A stretch of DNA of 64,000 nt from [Clostridium] saccharolyticum WM1 (GCF_000144625.1 NC_014376.1:2418001-2482000), one strand, 5' to 3'; counted from the first letter of the stretch, positions 16,716 to 25,415 are shown. Notes: generated by a model not told the origin, from the letters alone. Numbers and translations: made by a program.

Positions 16716-19036
16716 AATTTCAGCCTTTCCCGCCATATGAATTCAGGCGTAATGGGAAGCCGGTTTACATCGATCTCAGCCGCCAATGATATGGCATTTG
16801 CCAGTGCGGCAGGCATTCCGATGATGCCGTGTTCTGCAATCCCTCTGGCTCCGTAAGGTGCATCCATTTGAGGCGTTTCTACAAAATCAACCAGGTATTT
16901 CGGGTTTTCTCCGTAACGGATCATTTTATAAGTCCGGAAGCTTGTATCTTCTGCAATTCCATCTTCATTGTAAATAAAATCTTCACAGATTCCCAATCCC
17001 AGTCCCATGCACATGCCGCCCATGATTACACCTCTTGCACTCCTTGGATTTAAGACCTTTCCTGCATCAATCACAGTAGCAGCCTTTAAAATCCGGTAAG
17101 TATGCTGTCTGGTATTGTATTCAATTTCAACTGCCTGAGCGCCAACGGTCCAGCTTTGACCTGGCACTCCCTGTCCTGATGCCTCATTTAGGGGGGTGAG
17201 ATGATTCATAACATAGCTGCCACGTCCTATGACAGGCCCTTTGACAGAATTACCATTGGGATATTTATAACCCTTGACCAGATCTTTGAACATGATGTAA
17301 AGCTCAGGATTATGCTTTGCATATATCATCATATTCTCAAAATACAGATCCTCGGGAGGACACCGGAGTGCAATGGATGCCAAGTTCAGCAGCTGGGAGA
17401 TAGCATCATCAGCCGCATTTAAAACGGCACGCCCTACTAAAAAAGTAGTCATGCTGGCAACTGTTTTCCATAAATATGGTGTTGACTGAGTATTCACATC
17501 CAGTTTTACATAAACGTTGTCAATGGATGTTCTCATTTTTTCTGCCAATAGCTGGGCTGCTGTTGTCTTCATTCCCGGACCTATCTCGGTGGCACCGCAA
17601 TCCAGATTCATGGTTCCGTCAGAATTAAAGGTCAAAACAGCACTTGCACCTGCGTCCGTAGGAGTATCGGAGGTTTTGACCAGACAACTGATCCCTTTTG
17701 CTCTTATCAGGCCATTTCCTTCCTCTATGCGTGCTCCTTCTTTCCAGTTAATAATTGTCTTTAATCTTTCCAAACATTCTTCCGCATTGCCTGTATTGCT
17801 GGCAGTAACCTTAACCTGGGTAGGAGTCAAATCACCGGCACGGACCAGGTTTAAATGCCTTAGCTGAAAAGAATCCAGCCCTGTTTTGTCTGCCAGCTTG
17901 TCCATCATTCTTTCCAGGCAAAAGGTATATGCCTCATGTCCAAACCCGCGGAAAGAGGTGGCATATGGATGATTTGTATATACGCTGTAACAATCACATT
18001 GGATATTGGGTATATGATAAGGACCGGCACAATCCACCGCTATGGCCTTCGCAATTTTAGGAGATATATCCGCATATGCTCCGGTGTCTATGTGAAATGA
18101 CATTTCAGCCGCTGTAATTGTTCCGTCTCTTTTTGCGCCTATTCTGATGGATGCTTCCAACCCCAAATGACACGGAGAGGTGACCATATCTTCCTCTCTC
18201 GTATTCGCCAGATTGATCCATTTGCCTTTTACATTCATTGCCGAAATCACTGCCAATACCTCCGGTTGTACGCAGGATTTTCCTCCAAACCCTCCGCCGA
18301 CAAACGGAACCTGTACGGTTACCTTTCCTTCCGGAATATTAAAGTATTGGCTGACCAGTTCCTTGACCTCATAAGGAGACTGAGAGGAAGTCTTTATTAT
18401 TACGCTGTCATCCGGCATGATCATACAATGGACTGCTCTGGTTTCCATGGCAGCGTGATCCGATTGGGGAAGCGAAAAGTTTCCCTCTATCACAATTTCA
18501 CTGTCCTGCCACCCTTTCTGCATATTCCCTTTTCTGATTTTCTGATGATGACAGATGTTTGTTCCTTTAACGGGATAAACTTCCTCTGCGGCTTTTGTAT
18601 AGGACATGAGAGATTCATGTATGATGACGGGATTCCTCTTCGTTGCCTCTTTCACTGTATTTACAACCGGCAAAGGTTCATACTCTATCAGTATTTTTCC
18701 TGCTGCAGCCTTTGCCTGCATTTCATCATCTGCTACAACAATGGCAACCGGTTCGCCGTAATAACGCACTTTTTCTCTAGCTAAAGGAGGCCGGTCCCGG
18801 AACATCGTTCCGCACAAGATCTGATATTCCTTTGCAGTAATGACTGCCCTTACTCCAGGCATTGCAGATGCTTCCGACGTATCAATCGATATAATCCGGG
18901 CATGAGCATGAATACTTGTTAATAGCCTGGCATAAAGCATGGGGAAATCACTCAAATCGTTTGTATATTTGGCCATGCCCGTCACCTTATGGTTTGCCTC
19001 TTTTCTTACTGTATCTTTTCCCAACTGGGTTTCCAT
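16712..19036 (-). CDS. Xanthine dehydrogenase-family molybdopterin-binding subunit
   Basis: A 774-residue large subunit. It has an N-terminal a/b hammerhead domain (GKDTVRKEANHKVTGMAKYT region), molybdopterin-contact motifs VGGGFGGKS and SFRGFGHEA, and a C-terminal GARGIAEHG with the likely catalytic Glu735. The enzyme class hydroxylates purines or other N-heterocycles; the substrate is not determinable here. AGGAGG precedes the ATG. It begins 20 bp after a small YIEGIA partner gene, so the enzyme is probably co-transcribed with the YIEGIA genes. Confidence 0.92.
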   Translation of the reverse strand: METQLGKDTVRKEANHKVTGMAKYTNDLSDFPMLYARLLTSIHAHARIISIDTSEASAMPGVRAVITAKEYQILCGTMFRDRPPLAREKVRYYGEPVAIVVADDEMQAKAAAGKILIEYEPLPVVNTVKEATKRNPVIIHESLMSYTKAAEEVYPVKGTNICHHQKIRKGNMQKGWQDSEIVIEGNFSLPQSDHAAMETRAVHCMIMPDDSVIIKTSSQSPYEVKELVSQYFNIPEGKVTVQVPFVGGGFGGKSCVQPEVLAVISAMNVKGKWINLANTREEDMVTSPCHLGLEASIRIGAKRDGTITAAEMSFHIDTGAYADISPKIAKAIAVDCAGPYHIPNIQCDCYSVYTNHPYATSFRGFGHEAYTFCLERMMDKLADKTGLDSFQLRHLNLVRAGDLTPTQVKVTASNTGNAEECLERLKTIINWKEGARIEEGNGLIRAKGISCLVKTSDTPTDAGASAVLTFNSDGTMNLDCGATEIGPGMKTTAAQLLAEKMRTSIDNVYVKLDVNTQSTPYLWKTVASMTTFLVGRAVLNAADDAISQLLNLASIALRCPPEDLYFENMMIYAKHNPELYIMFKDLVKGYKYPNGNSVKGPVIGRGSYVMNHLTPLNEASGQGVPGQSWTVGAQAVEIEYNTRQHTYRILKAATVIDAGKVLNPRSARGVIMGGMCMGLGLGICEDFIYNEDGIAEDTSFRTYKMIRYGENPKYLVDFVETPQMDAPYGARGIAEHGIIGMPAALANAISLAAEIDVNRLPITPEFIWRERLKL

Positions 19037-19056
19037 TGGCCGCCTCCTGATATGTT

Positions 19057-19248
19057 TTATTTGCTAATTAATATATGGTCACCGTTTTTAAGCTGCACCA
19101 CACTGGCTCGAAGCGCCTTCCCCAAGTCGGTCAGACAGATTTCTCGTTCCTCCAGATCAGGGATATAAAGGGTCAATGGATCGCCTGATATGATCCTTTC
19201 TTTGTTATCTGTTATATAAACTAATATCTCAGGATTACTCTGTCCCAT
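19057..19248 (-). CDS. Small partner of YIEGIA protein ('capping complex subunit' type)
   Basis: A 63-residue soluble protein (MGQSNPEILVYITDNKERI...) that overlaps the end of the YIEGIA gene by 14 bp, with GGAGG before the ATG. Its position and size match the family annotated as capping complex subunit for YIEGIA. The molecular role is not established to my knowledge. It is followed 20 bp later by the Mo-hydroxylase large subunit. Confidence 0.7.
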   Translation of the reverse strand: MGQSNPEILVYITDNKERIISGDPLTLYIPDLEEREICLTDLGKALRASVVQLKNGDHILISK

Positions 19249-20155
19249 CGTGCCCTCCTCCTATATCAATATCCATAATAGTATTTATTTTTCTGCTGTT
19301 TTCCAATACCGGTGTCTTTTTAATGACATCTATAATGGCATCAGGGTCACGGATAATTGGCACAAAAGCCAGCAGCAGCTTTCCTTTTGTATAATTTTTT
19401 CTGGTGAAACTGAACCGCTTAACGCCAAAGGTTCTGGTTGCCTCAAAAAGCATTGCCTGTCTCTGTCCGGAATTCTCAAGGGTAATTCTGAATTTATTGC
19501 TTTTCGGTTCTATGACAATACCAATGCCTTCTTTTAAGAATAAGTCCCTGCTTACCCGGGTTCCCAGTACATTGGTGACATACATGCCATCTACAAACAA
19601 ATCCGAATGTTCAATGGTTATTTTCCCTTCTTTTATATAACAGATATCACCAATGCATTTACCTTTTGTCAATCTGGTCAGGAAATAAATAATAACAAGG
19701 CCGCTGGCAGCGGCAACCAGCATGTTCAGCACCAGATTATTCGAAGATAAAACACTTAAGATCAGAACAACAAGCAGGGAGGTAAGGAGGGATAAATAAT
19801 TTCTGGACTCATAAGTCTTTGCAATGCCGTCAATATAGGCAGCTCCTCGTTTGGAATACTCTGTTTTTTCCAGATCCTCAAGGCTTTCCTTTTCTGTTTC
19901 TCTTACATCCCGGAAATGCTGGATGGCTAAGGCAATAAAAGTTACAGCCGTAAATTCTTTGTTTAGCAGGGATGGGATTGCAACAGATCCCAAAGCAGAA
20001 GCCAGTATGCCTATGACGATGCTGATAAATCCGCCCGTCGGATAACTGGGATTTTGACGTGTATCAATGCGAAGCGTAATAATCCGCGCAATCGTTCCCA
20101 TTGCGATACCGCACAATATAATCGTAAGATCATGAAATGCTAATGTTTTCTCCAT
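19235..20155 (-). CDS. YIEGIA family membrane protein
   Basis: A 306-residue protein with several membrane segments in the first half (for example LTIILCGIAMGTIARIITL and a helix pair near residues 120-155) and the family motif, here as YIDGIAKTYESRNY. The C-terminal half is a soluble beta-rich domain. The family is conserved in spore-forming Firmicutes; a spore-envelope link has been suggested for relatives, but I do not assert it here. It is first or second in the operon leading to the Mo-hydroxylase. The ribosome binding site is weak. Confidence 0.75.
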   Translation of the reverse strand: MEKTLAFHDLTIILCGIAMGTIARIITLRIDTRQNPSYPTGGFISIVIGILASALGSVAIPSLLNKEFTAVTFIALAIQHFRDVRETEKESLEDLEKTEYSKRGAAYIDGIAKTYESRNYLSLLTSLLVVLILSVLSSNNLVLNMLVAAASGLVIIYFLTRLTKGKCIGDICYIKEGKITIEHSDLFVDGMYVTNVLGTRVSRDLFLKEGIGIVIEPKSNKFRITLENSGQRQAMLFEATRTFGVKRFSFTRKNYTKGKLLLAFVPIIRDPDAIIDVIKKTPVLENSRKINTIMDIDIGGGHDGTE

Positions 20156-20279
20156 TTGACTTCATGGCATCACAGGTGAGGCCATAATTCTCCAATCTAA
20201 ATTTTAGAATATTATTACCTTTTCCTTATATCCTATACAGGAGCCAGAAACAAAGGGCATTGTTTCCCATCTCGCAGTT

Positions 20280-20471
20280 TTATAAGACTTGATCCGTTCC
20301 GCATTGGGCTTCCTTTCTGCTGCTGTCATCTGTCCCCATTTCATCGTTTCTAAAGTCAAACACCGACTGCACTACAGTAAAGCCCAAGGTCATGAAAACA
20401 ACCATAACAACCCCATAAATTACCGATACATTGATAACAGTTTTTGCTGCTTTTACCAACATCTTCCTCAT
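20280..20471 (-). CDS. Small single-pass membrane protein, unknown
   Basis: A 63-residue protein, MRKMLVKAAKTVINVSV, with one hydrophobic helix at about residues 13-36 and a charged C-terminal tail. AGGAAG precedes the ATG. It lies 124 bp upstream of the YIEGIA gene on the same strand and may be the first gene of that operon. No family is recognised. Confidence 0.6.
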   Translation of the reverse strand: MRKMLVKAAKTVINVSVIYGVVMVVFMTLGFTVVQSVFDFRNDEMGTDDSSRKEAQCGTDQVL

Positions 20472-20675
20472 ACTGTCTTCCTTTCTTCCAGGCTCCTGCC
20501 GGTCTCATTTCTCTTGTAAATACATTACAGTCATAGCATATATAATTATTGTAGATTTATTCTTGTATTCATCTTCCTTTGTAAAAAAATTCATATTTTA
20601 ATACTGCTATATCGATTCTTACATCCGATTGAAGCGGTTTCCCATCCCTGCATTTACAGCTCATATACGCAAATT

Positions 20676-20715
20676 CGAACATATGTTTGATTTATTGTTT
20701 TTTATATGTTATAAT
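20676..20715 (+). promoter_or_regulatory. Promoter with overlapping LexA (SOS) box
   Basis: TTGATT (20687-20692) and TATAAT (20710-20715) have a 17-bp spacer. CGAACATATGTTTG (20676-20689) is a full match to the Gram-positive LexA consensus and overlaps the -35, the standard arrangement for repression. Confidence 0.8.
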
Positions 20716-20747
20716 ACTTACGAAAAGACACATAAGGAGTAATTGCA

Positions 20748-20963
20748 ATGGAAAAACAACTAATGAATGATGAATGTTTCGTTTTTATTGAATCCGGATT
20801 AAATGCCTTAGAAGAAATAGGCTGGTATGGTGAAACAAGATTTATATGCCCTATTTGCGGTTATAACAATGCCAATGCCAAAAGGATTAAAACACCAAAT
20901 AAAGTCCGTAATAAATCCACCTGGTTATATTGCGAAGAATGCGGAATGCTTGTTCATGGATAA
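20748..20963 (+). CDS. Small zinc-ribbon protein under an SOS-type promoter
   Basis: A 71-residue protein: 33 N-terminal residues (MEKQLMNDECFVFIESGL), then CPICGYNNANA and, 24 residues on, CEECGMLVHG, a four-cysteine zinc ribbon. AAGGAG lies before the ATG. A perfect LexA box overlaps its promoter, so it is probably induced by DNA damage. No known family is recognised. A nucleic-acid or protein-contact role is suggested only by the ribbon. Confidence 0.75.
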   Translation: MEKQLMNDECFVFIESGLNALEEIGWYGETRFICPICGYNNANAKRIKTPNKVRNKSTWLYCEECGMLVHG

Positions 20964-21032
20964 TTTGTTAGAGGATAGACATCAATGGCTTAGAAAAATA
21001 GCAGAATTAGCTTGCAGGATCGGGGAATCTAT

Positions 21033-21068
21033 TAAAAAAGCAACATCTTATATCGCAAGATGTTGCTT
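21033..21068 (-). terminator. Terminator of the glutamate 2,3-aminomutase unit
   Basis: AAGCAACATCTT / AAGATGTTGCTT form a 12-bp perfect stem followed by six T on the minus strand. There is no T-run on the plus strand, so it serves leftward transcription. Confidence 0.75.
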
Positions 21069-21138
21069 AAAGTCATTCATTATTAATATCTTCCTAACTT
21101 CATGTGACCAGCAAGTTCTGTTTTTGATCTTTGTTTAA

Positions 21139-21321
21139 TCACCCATGCTTTATATCCTTTGCCTGAGCAAATACAACCACGCATTTAGGATCTAAGTTAT
21201 CCTCAATCCCTTCCCGGCTTAAAGCAATAATTTTTTCAGCCAATGTAAAAATCTTCATATGAATGGCATTGGTGCGATCATTCAAGGCATTTCCTGATGT
21301 CCTTTGTTTCATGGTCTTCAT
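21139..21321 (-). CDS. Possible small ORF overlapping the end of eam
   Basis: A 60-codon frame (or about 48 from a TTG near 21285 with AGGA upstream) overlaps the 3' end of eam by 44 bp and ends just before the terminator. The sequence is protein-like and amphipathic (KIFTLAEKIIALSREGIED). No family is recognised. Translational coupling to eam is plausible; it could also be chance. Confidence 0.4.
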   Translation of the reverse strand: MKTMKQRTSGNALNDRTNAIHMKIFTLAEKIIALSREGIEDNLDPKCVVVFAQAKDIKHG

Positions 21322-22537
21322 ATTTAACCATATTTCCTTCCCAGGTTCTCAACTGAACATAGCCAGGTCCCCGGGATACAATGTAATTAGGAAAGATGGG
21401 AGTTTTTCCCTGTCCCTTTGGTGCATTTACTATAAATGTGGGAATCGCCATTCCCGAAGTATAACCGCGTAAGTATTCCATGATCTCTATGCCGTCCTCA
21501 ATGGATGTATTAAAATGAGCGGTACCCTGAACATGTTTTGCATGAAAGATGTAATAAGGTCTCACTCTGCATTTTAGCAGCTCATGATTGAGTACCCGCA
21601 TTATGTATTTATTATTATTAATTCCATTTAACAACACTGCCTGATTTCCCAGGACAATTCCGGAATCAGCCAGCTTTTCGCATGCCGCTTTTGACGCTTT
21701 AGTAATTTCTATTGGATGGTTAAAATGCGTGTTTATATAAATTGGATGATATTTTCTAAGCATGGAGCATAATTGATCCGTAATCCTTTGAGGCATGGTT
21801 ACCAGGCTCCTGGTACCCAGGCGGATATAATCGATATGGGATATCTCTTTTAACTGCTTAATCATCCACTCAAGGTCCTCATCAGATAAACACAGGGCAT
21901 CACCGCCGGTGATAAGCACATCCCTGATTTCCTCATTTTCTCTTATGTATTCAATAGACTCCAGGATCATTTCTCGAGACCTATGAACATCTTCCTCGCC
22001 GATATTCCTTCTTCTCTGGCAGTGTCTGCAGTACATGGCACATTCATTGGTCACATTGATAATTAACCGGTCTGGATACCGCCTTGTGATACAGCCTGCC
22101 GGATTTGTATATTCTTCCCCCATGGGATCAAGGTCCAAACAGGGATCCTCCAGCTCTTTATGGGTTGGAATTGATAATAACCGTATGGGATCATAATTGT
22201 CATGCGGATCCGCCAAACTTAAATAATAGGGAGAAACCGCCCATCTGTATTTTTTTTCAACCTTTTTAATGCGCATCTTTTCTGTTTCATTTAAGGGAAT
22301 GATTTCACTTAACGTATTAATATCCGATATCTTATGGGTTAACTGCCAATGATAATCATTCCAATTCTCTTCTGTTGCGTTTAATACCTTTAATATTTTA
22401 TTTTTCCTCTTAACAAACTCTTCCTCCATGTCCATTCCCTTTGGAATCCTTTTTCTGGCTTCTAAAAAATCTTCGATACGCCCCTTTAATTCCTCTGCTC
22501 TTTCCTTTGATACCTGTCGTTTCCTGCCTTCTTCCAT
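21278..22537 (-). CDS. eam: Glutamate 2,3-aminomutase (KamA-family radical SAM)
   Basis: A 419-residue relative of lysine 2,3-aminomutase: radical-SAM Cys166, Cys170 and Cys173 (CAMYCRHC), PYYLSLADP, GGDAL and NTHFNHP. Two substrate-selecting positions decide the call. Lysine enzymes have Asp where this has Lys334 (FHAKHVQG), and Asp where this has Asn371 (IVNAPKG). Lys/Asn is the pair reported for glutamate 2,3-aminomutase (K332/N369 in the C. difficile enzyme). It converts L-glutamate to beta-glutamate, a compatible solute, using SAM, PLP and a 4Fe-4S cluster. Its own promoter is 260 bp upstream. Confidence 0.85.
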   Translation of the reverse strand: MEEGRKRQVSKERAEELKGRIEDFLEARKRIPKGMDMEEEFVKRKNKILKVLNATEENWNDYHWQLTHKISDINTLSEIIPLNETEKMRIKKVEKKYRWAVSPYYLSLADPHDNYDPIRLLSIPTHKELEDPCLDLDPMGEEYTNPAGCITRRYPDRLIINVTNECAMYCRHCQRRRNIGEEDVHRSREMILESIEYIRENEEIRDVLITGGDALCLSDEDLEWMIKQLKEISHIDYIRLGTRSLVTMPQRITDQLCSMLRKYHPIYINTHFNHPIEITKASKAACEKLADSGIVLGNQAVLLNGINNNKYIMRVLNHELLKCRVRPYYIFHAKHVQGTAHFNTSIEDGIEIMEYLRGYTSGMAIPTFIVNAPKGQGKTPIFPNYIVSRGPGYVQLRTWEGNMVKYEDHETKDIRKCLE

Positions 22538-22801
22538 GAAACGTCTCCTTCCATATTTTATTTACTCCCTAAAAATAATCTTTCTATGGAGATTTTTACA
22601 TTGATCCGTGATAATTTCTCTTTTTACGAAGCAATCAGCGGTTTGTTCCGCGGTTAATTGAAACGTTCTTATATGGGATGTTTGGATAATTAATTTTAGA
22701 CTTGATTTTGAATTATATTGCCTGGACAAGATTAAGTAAATCGTTTCTATGAATTCCTCTATTATTTACTGCACTTTTGCCACGGGCAAAGTAACAACTT
22801 A

Positions 22802-22831
22802 ATTATACCAGCAAAGTTGTCACCTAGTCAA
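22802..22831 (-). promoter_or_regulatory. Promoter of eam with a long leader
   Basis: Minus strand TTGACT (22826-22831), 18 bp, TATAAT (22802-22807). The predicted start is near 22795, giving a leader of about 255 nt before eam. The leader contains a small hairpin (ACTTTTGCC/GGCAAAGT, 22775-22795), but I recognise no riboswitch class in it. Confidence 0.7.
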
Positions 22832-22841
22832 CCCTATGAAA

Positions 22842-22908
22842 AAATCCTAATTCACACTCAATAAGAGCAAGTAAATTCCATGCTTCTATTGAGTGCGTAT
22901 TAGGATTT
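22842..22908 (-). terminator. Terminator after the HMA-like gene
   Basis: AAATCCTAAT and CACTCAATA segments pair with TATTGAGTG and ATTAGGATTT (about 20 bp with two mismatches). A T6 run follows on the minus strand. It separates the HMA-like gene from the eam promoter. Confidence 0.75.
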
Positions 22909-22931
22909 CGTGTAATAACCTTCAGTAAAAC

Positions 22932-23138
22932 TCAGCTTATTATATTGCAGCCAACATTTTCAATACAAGATTTTATTAAATTTTCGTCTGTTGATTGATT
23001 GTATCCGACTTCAATAGAATCTCTTGCTACGTCAATATTAACCATAGAGATACCTTCTATTTTATCCAAAGCATTTTTCAGCTGTGTTTTAATCTCAGAA
23101 TTCTGTAAGCCTGATATATTATAATGAACGCGATTCAT
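22932..23138 (-). CDS. Heavy-metal-associated-fold protein without metal-binding cysteines
   Basis: A 68-residue protein with the CopZ/HMA beta-alpha-beta pattern: VHYNISGLQNSEIKTQLKNALDKIEGI..., then a V-x-V strand and a second helix with CIENVGC. The GMxCxxC loop that binds Cu(I) in HMA domains reads GLQNSE here, so canonical metal binding is absent. The role is unknown. It is monocistronic with a terminator and lies next to a cold-shock gene. Confidence 0.7.
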   Translation of the reverse strand: MNRVHYNISGLQNSEIKTQLKNALDKIEGISMVNIDVARDSIEVGYNQSTDENLIKSCIENVGCNIIS

Positions 23139-23162
23139 ATAATCACTCCTTTACCGTTTCTA

Positions 23163-23372
23163 TTATATTTTTTGTACATTTAAAGCACATAACCCTTTCT
23201 CATCTTTTCTCACATCAAAATTAACCGACTCACCTTCGTGCAAATCTTTATTATGAGTTTTTTCTTTGACTTGTGAATGATGTACAAAAACATCTTGTCC
23301 TTCACTGGTTGATAGAAAGCCGTAGCCTTTTTCATTATCAAACCATTTTACCACACCCGTATAATTAGACAT
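23163..23372 (-). CDS. Cold-shock protein (CspA family)
   Basis: A 69-residue single OB-fold protein with VVKWFDNEKGYGFLS (RNP1 KGYGFL) and DVFVHHSQV (RNP2 VFVHH). It binds single-stranded RNA/DNA as a chaperone. AAGGAGG precedes the ATG. Confidence 0.95.
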   Translation of the reverse strand: MSNYTGVVKWFDNEKGYGFLSTSEGQDVFVHHSQVKEKTHNKDLHEGESVNFDVRKDEKGLCALNVQKI

Positions 23373-23514
23373 TTTATTGAAAACCTCCTTATAAACCCAC
23401 TATTATCCTACAAAAGATAGCCAAACCTTTATCATTTCCTATATGGGGAAATATTTATATTTTCCTGTTTTTCGGCTAAATGAAACTTATTTTAGTTCAC
23501 ATTAGAGTCTAAGG

Positions 23515-23661
23515 TTATTTATCCTTTGAATTATCTGCCTTTAAACCAAATACGGCCCGGGCGCTTTCTGCCTGTGGATTATGCTTAATATGCTTTGAAT
23601 GAAAAGTACCATCTTCCTTTTTATGATTACTAGTACTTTTTTTTGAATTATCCCTGCTCAT
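23515..23661 (-). CDS. Small basic protein, CPC_1213-like family
   Basis: A 48-residue hydrophilic protein starting MSRDNSKKSTSNHKK, with the block HIKHNPQAESARAVFGLK, which resembles the short clostridial CPC_1213 family. GGAGG lies 7 bases before the ATG. The family has no assigned function to my knowledge. The naming rests on memory of the conserved NPQAESARAxFG block. Confidence 0.65.
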   Translation of the reverse strand: MSRDNSKKSTSNHKKEDGTFHSKHIKHNPQAESARAVFGLKADNSKDK

Positions 23662-23797
23662 CGTTTGCCTCCTTTAATTATAAAACTATTTTCTATTATA
23701 CCATTCCTATAAAAAACCCATTCTATGATCAGTTTCCAATTTGAACCAGAAATCTGAATCGTGCATGGGAAGTCAGTGAACCATGACTGCTTCCGGT

Positions 23798-24364
23798 TTA
23801 TTGCTTTATTTTACCTTCCTTATAATGTTTACGGCACAAGGAAACATATTTATCATTAGCCCCCATTGATACCTGCTGACCTGTCCTTACGATGTTTCCA
23901 TTTTCATCAATTCGAGCATTCATATTCGCATGATTGCCGCACCAGCATACTGTCTTTAGCTCTTCAATTTCATCTGCTAATTCCATCAAACGCTTTGAGC
24001 CGGAAAAAAGGTGAGATGTAAAATCAATCCTTAGGCCATAACAGAAGACTGGAATATGGTATTCATCAACGATATTTGAAAGTTGATCAATATCGGCTTC
24101 CGATAAAAATTGGACCTCATCTACAATCACCGCATCCAGATTATTGATGAACTTAAAGTCATAATTTTTAAATTCAGACCACAAAATACAATCCGCCTCC
24201 AGCCCGATTCTGGACTTGATTTTCTTTCTTCCATCTCTGGTTTCTATATCAGGCTTTACGAGCAAAACCTTCTTCCCTTTTTCCATATAATTATATCTGG
24301 TCATTAGTGCATTGGCTGTCTTAGAGCTTCCCATTGCGCCGTATCTGAAGTACAATTTAGCCAT
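23798..24364 (-). CDS. tdk: Thymidine kinase
   Basis: A 188-residue type II thymidine kinase: P-loop GAMGSSKT near residue 10, VDEVQFL (Walker B and catalytic Glu), and the zinc-binding cysteines CWCG and CRKHY. It phosphorylates thymidine in the salvage pathway. It is preceded by GGAG and, 32 bp upstream, by a broken gene on the same strand. Confidence 0.95.
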   Translation of the reverse strand: MAKLYFRYGAMGSSKTANALMTRYNYMEKGKKVLLVKPDIETRDGRKKIKSRIGLEADCILWSEFKNYDFKFINNLDAVIVDEVQFLSEADIDQLSNIVDEYHIPVFCYGLRIDFTSHLFSGSKRLMELADEIEELKTVCWCGNHANMNARIDENGNIVRTGQQVSMGANDKYVSLCRKHYKEGKIKQ

Positions 24365-24395
24365 TTATTTCTCCTTTTCTCTATATGTTTATGTC

Positions 24396-24699
24396 CTAAG
24401 AAATCAAACCTGCTGTTCCAAACGAAAAAGCTTCATTTATTTCTCCAAAATCAATTCTGTAAGATAAAAATCTATCCTTGAATAATATCGGCATCCCCAA
24501 TTTCAGTCTCCTAAAATAGGCATGCATGCTTACTACACTGCGAATGAAACTTCGTACTAGATACTTATGTGGAACATAGTCAATGTTTACATATATTTTT
24601 CGGCTTCCTGCAGCTTCTCCTAACGACTTCTAAGTTAAGGCCCACCGCATCTTTCCATATATATTGCTCAGATAAATTATAAATATTATTGATATCCAA
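24396..24699 (-). pseudogene. Frameshifted small gene of unknown family
   Basis: From TTG 24699 (AAAGGGG upstream) a frame reads LDINNIYNLSEQYIWKDAVG and then runs into a stop. A frame offset by one base continues with protein-like sequence (IYVNIDYVPHKYLVRSFIR, later FLSYRIDFGEINEAFSFG) to TAG at 24396. The total is 304 bp, one base out of frame. Together they look like one gene of about 100 residues broken by a single indel near 24628. The family is not recognised. Confidence 0.5.
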
Positions 24700-24827
24700 T
24701 TTTATTTCCCCTTTTCAATTTAAATATATCTTTATGATTAGAATCCTATGTATATAATTATCAATAATCATGCAAAGAGTGCTGGTGTAATCATGCTCTT
24801 TGGCATAATTAGCTTGACAAAAGAAAA

Positions 24828-24847
24828 GGCCTGGATAATCCCAGGCC
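24828..24847 (-). terminator. Terminator after the nitroreductase gene
   Basis: GGCCTGG / CCAGGCC is a perfect stem with a 6-base loop. TTTTCTTTT follows on the minus strand, 41 bp after the nitroreductase stop. The plus strand also has a T-run farther on, so it may act both ways. Confidence 0.8.
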
Positions 24848-24887
24848 ATAAATATTTTTTCTCTATTGGTTTTATACTCTCTGCTAT

Positions 24888-25415
24888 TTAAAATTCTTTC
24901 CTATAACCATTCAGCCAAGCTCTATCCTCAAAAGGTTTTTTTGTTACACCAGGATTTTCTTTATCTGGTATACCCAAGGGCATGTAGATAACTACCGTTA
25001 AATCTTCTGGAACACCAAGAACATCTCCCATTTTTTTTGCTTTTTCTCCTTCGATCTGGCCCTCAATCCAGGTAGTCGAATATCCCTTTGCATGTATTGC
25101 CAGAAGAACATTCTCAGCTGCGGCAGAATAATCATGTATGTGGTAGGAGTTTCCTTTATAAGAAATCGTTTCTTTTGTTAACAGAAGGATTGCTGCAGGT
25201 GCGGTCAGTGCCCATGACGCACCATATATAGCAGCTAGATTGTATACCATTTTCTGATCGTTTACTGCGATAAAACAAGTCGTCTGCTGATTGCAGCCAG
25301 AGGGAGCCGCTACACCAGCCTTCAAGATTTCTTTTAAATCGGCATCAGGGATATGATCCGGTTTAAATGTATTACGATAGCTTTTTCTTGTGTAGATTGC
25401 ATCCATTACGTCCAT
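24888..25415 (-). CDS. Nitroreductase family protein
   Basis: A 175-residue FMN-dependent oxidoreductase fold. It has MDAIYTRKSYRNTFKPD (RxSxR-type FMN phosphate contact), AAPSGCNQQ, the central AAAENVLLAIHAKGYSTTW, and the C-terminal MPLGIPD. It reduces nitro or quinone substrates with NAD(P)H as a dimer. The physiological substrate is unknown. Confidence 0.9.
   Translation of the reverse strand: MDVMDAIYTRKSYRNTFKPDHIPDADLKEILKAGVAAPSGCNQQTTCFIAVNDQKMVYNLAAIYGASWALTAPAAILLLTKETISYKGNSYHIHDYSAAAENVLLAIHAKGYSTTWIEGQIEGEKAKKMGDVLGVPEDLTVVIYMPLGIPDKENPGVTKKPFEDRAWLNGYRKEF

Noticed and set aside
20956..21138. A 60-codon ORF overlapping the end of the zinc-ribbon gene
   Set aside because: The ribosome binding site is weak and it runs straight through the leftward terminator hairpin; coding is unproven.
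22538..22795. Possible riboswitch in the eam leader
   Set aside because: I compared it by eye with the lysine, glycine, c-di-AMP and c-di-GMP cores and found no match, so only a long leader is reported.
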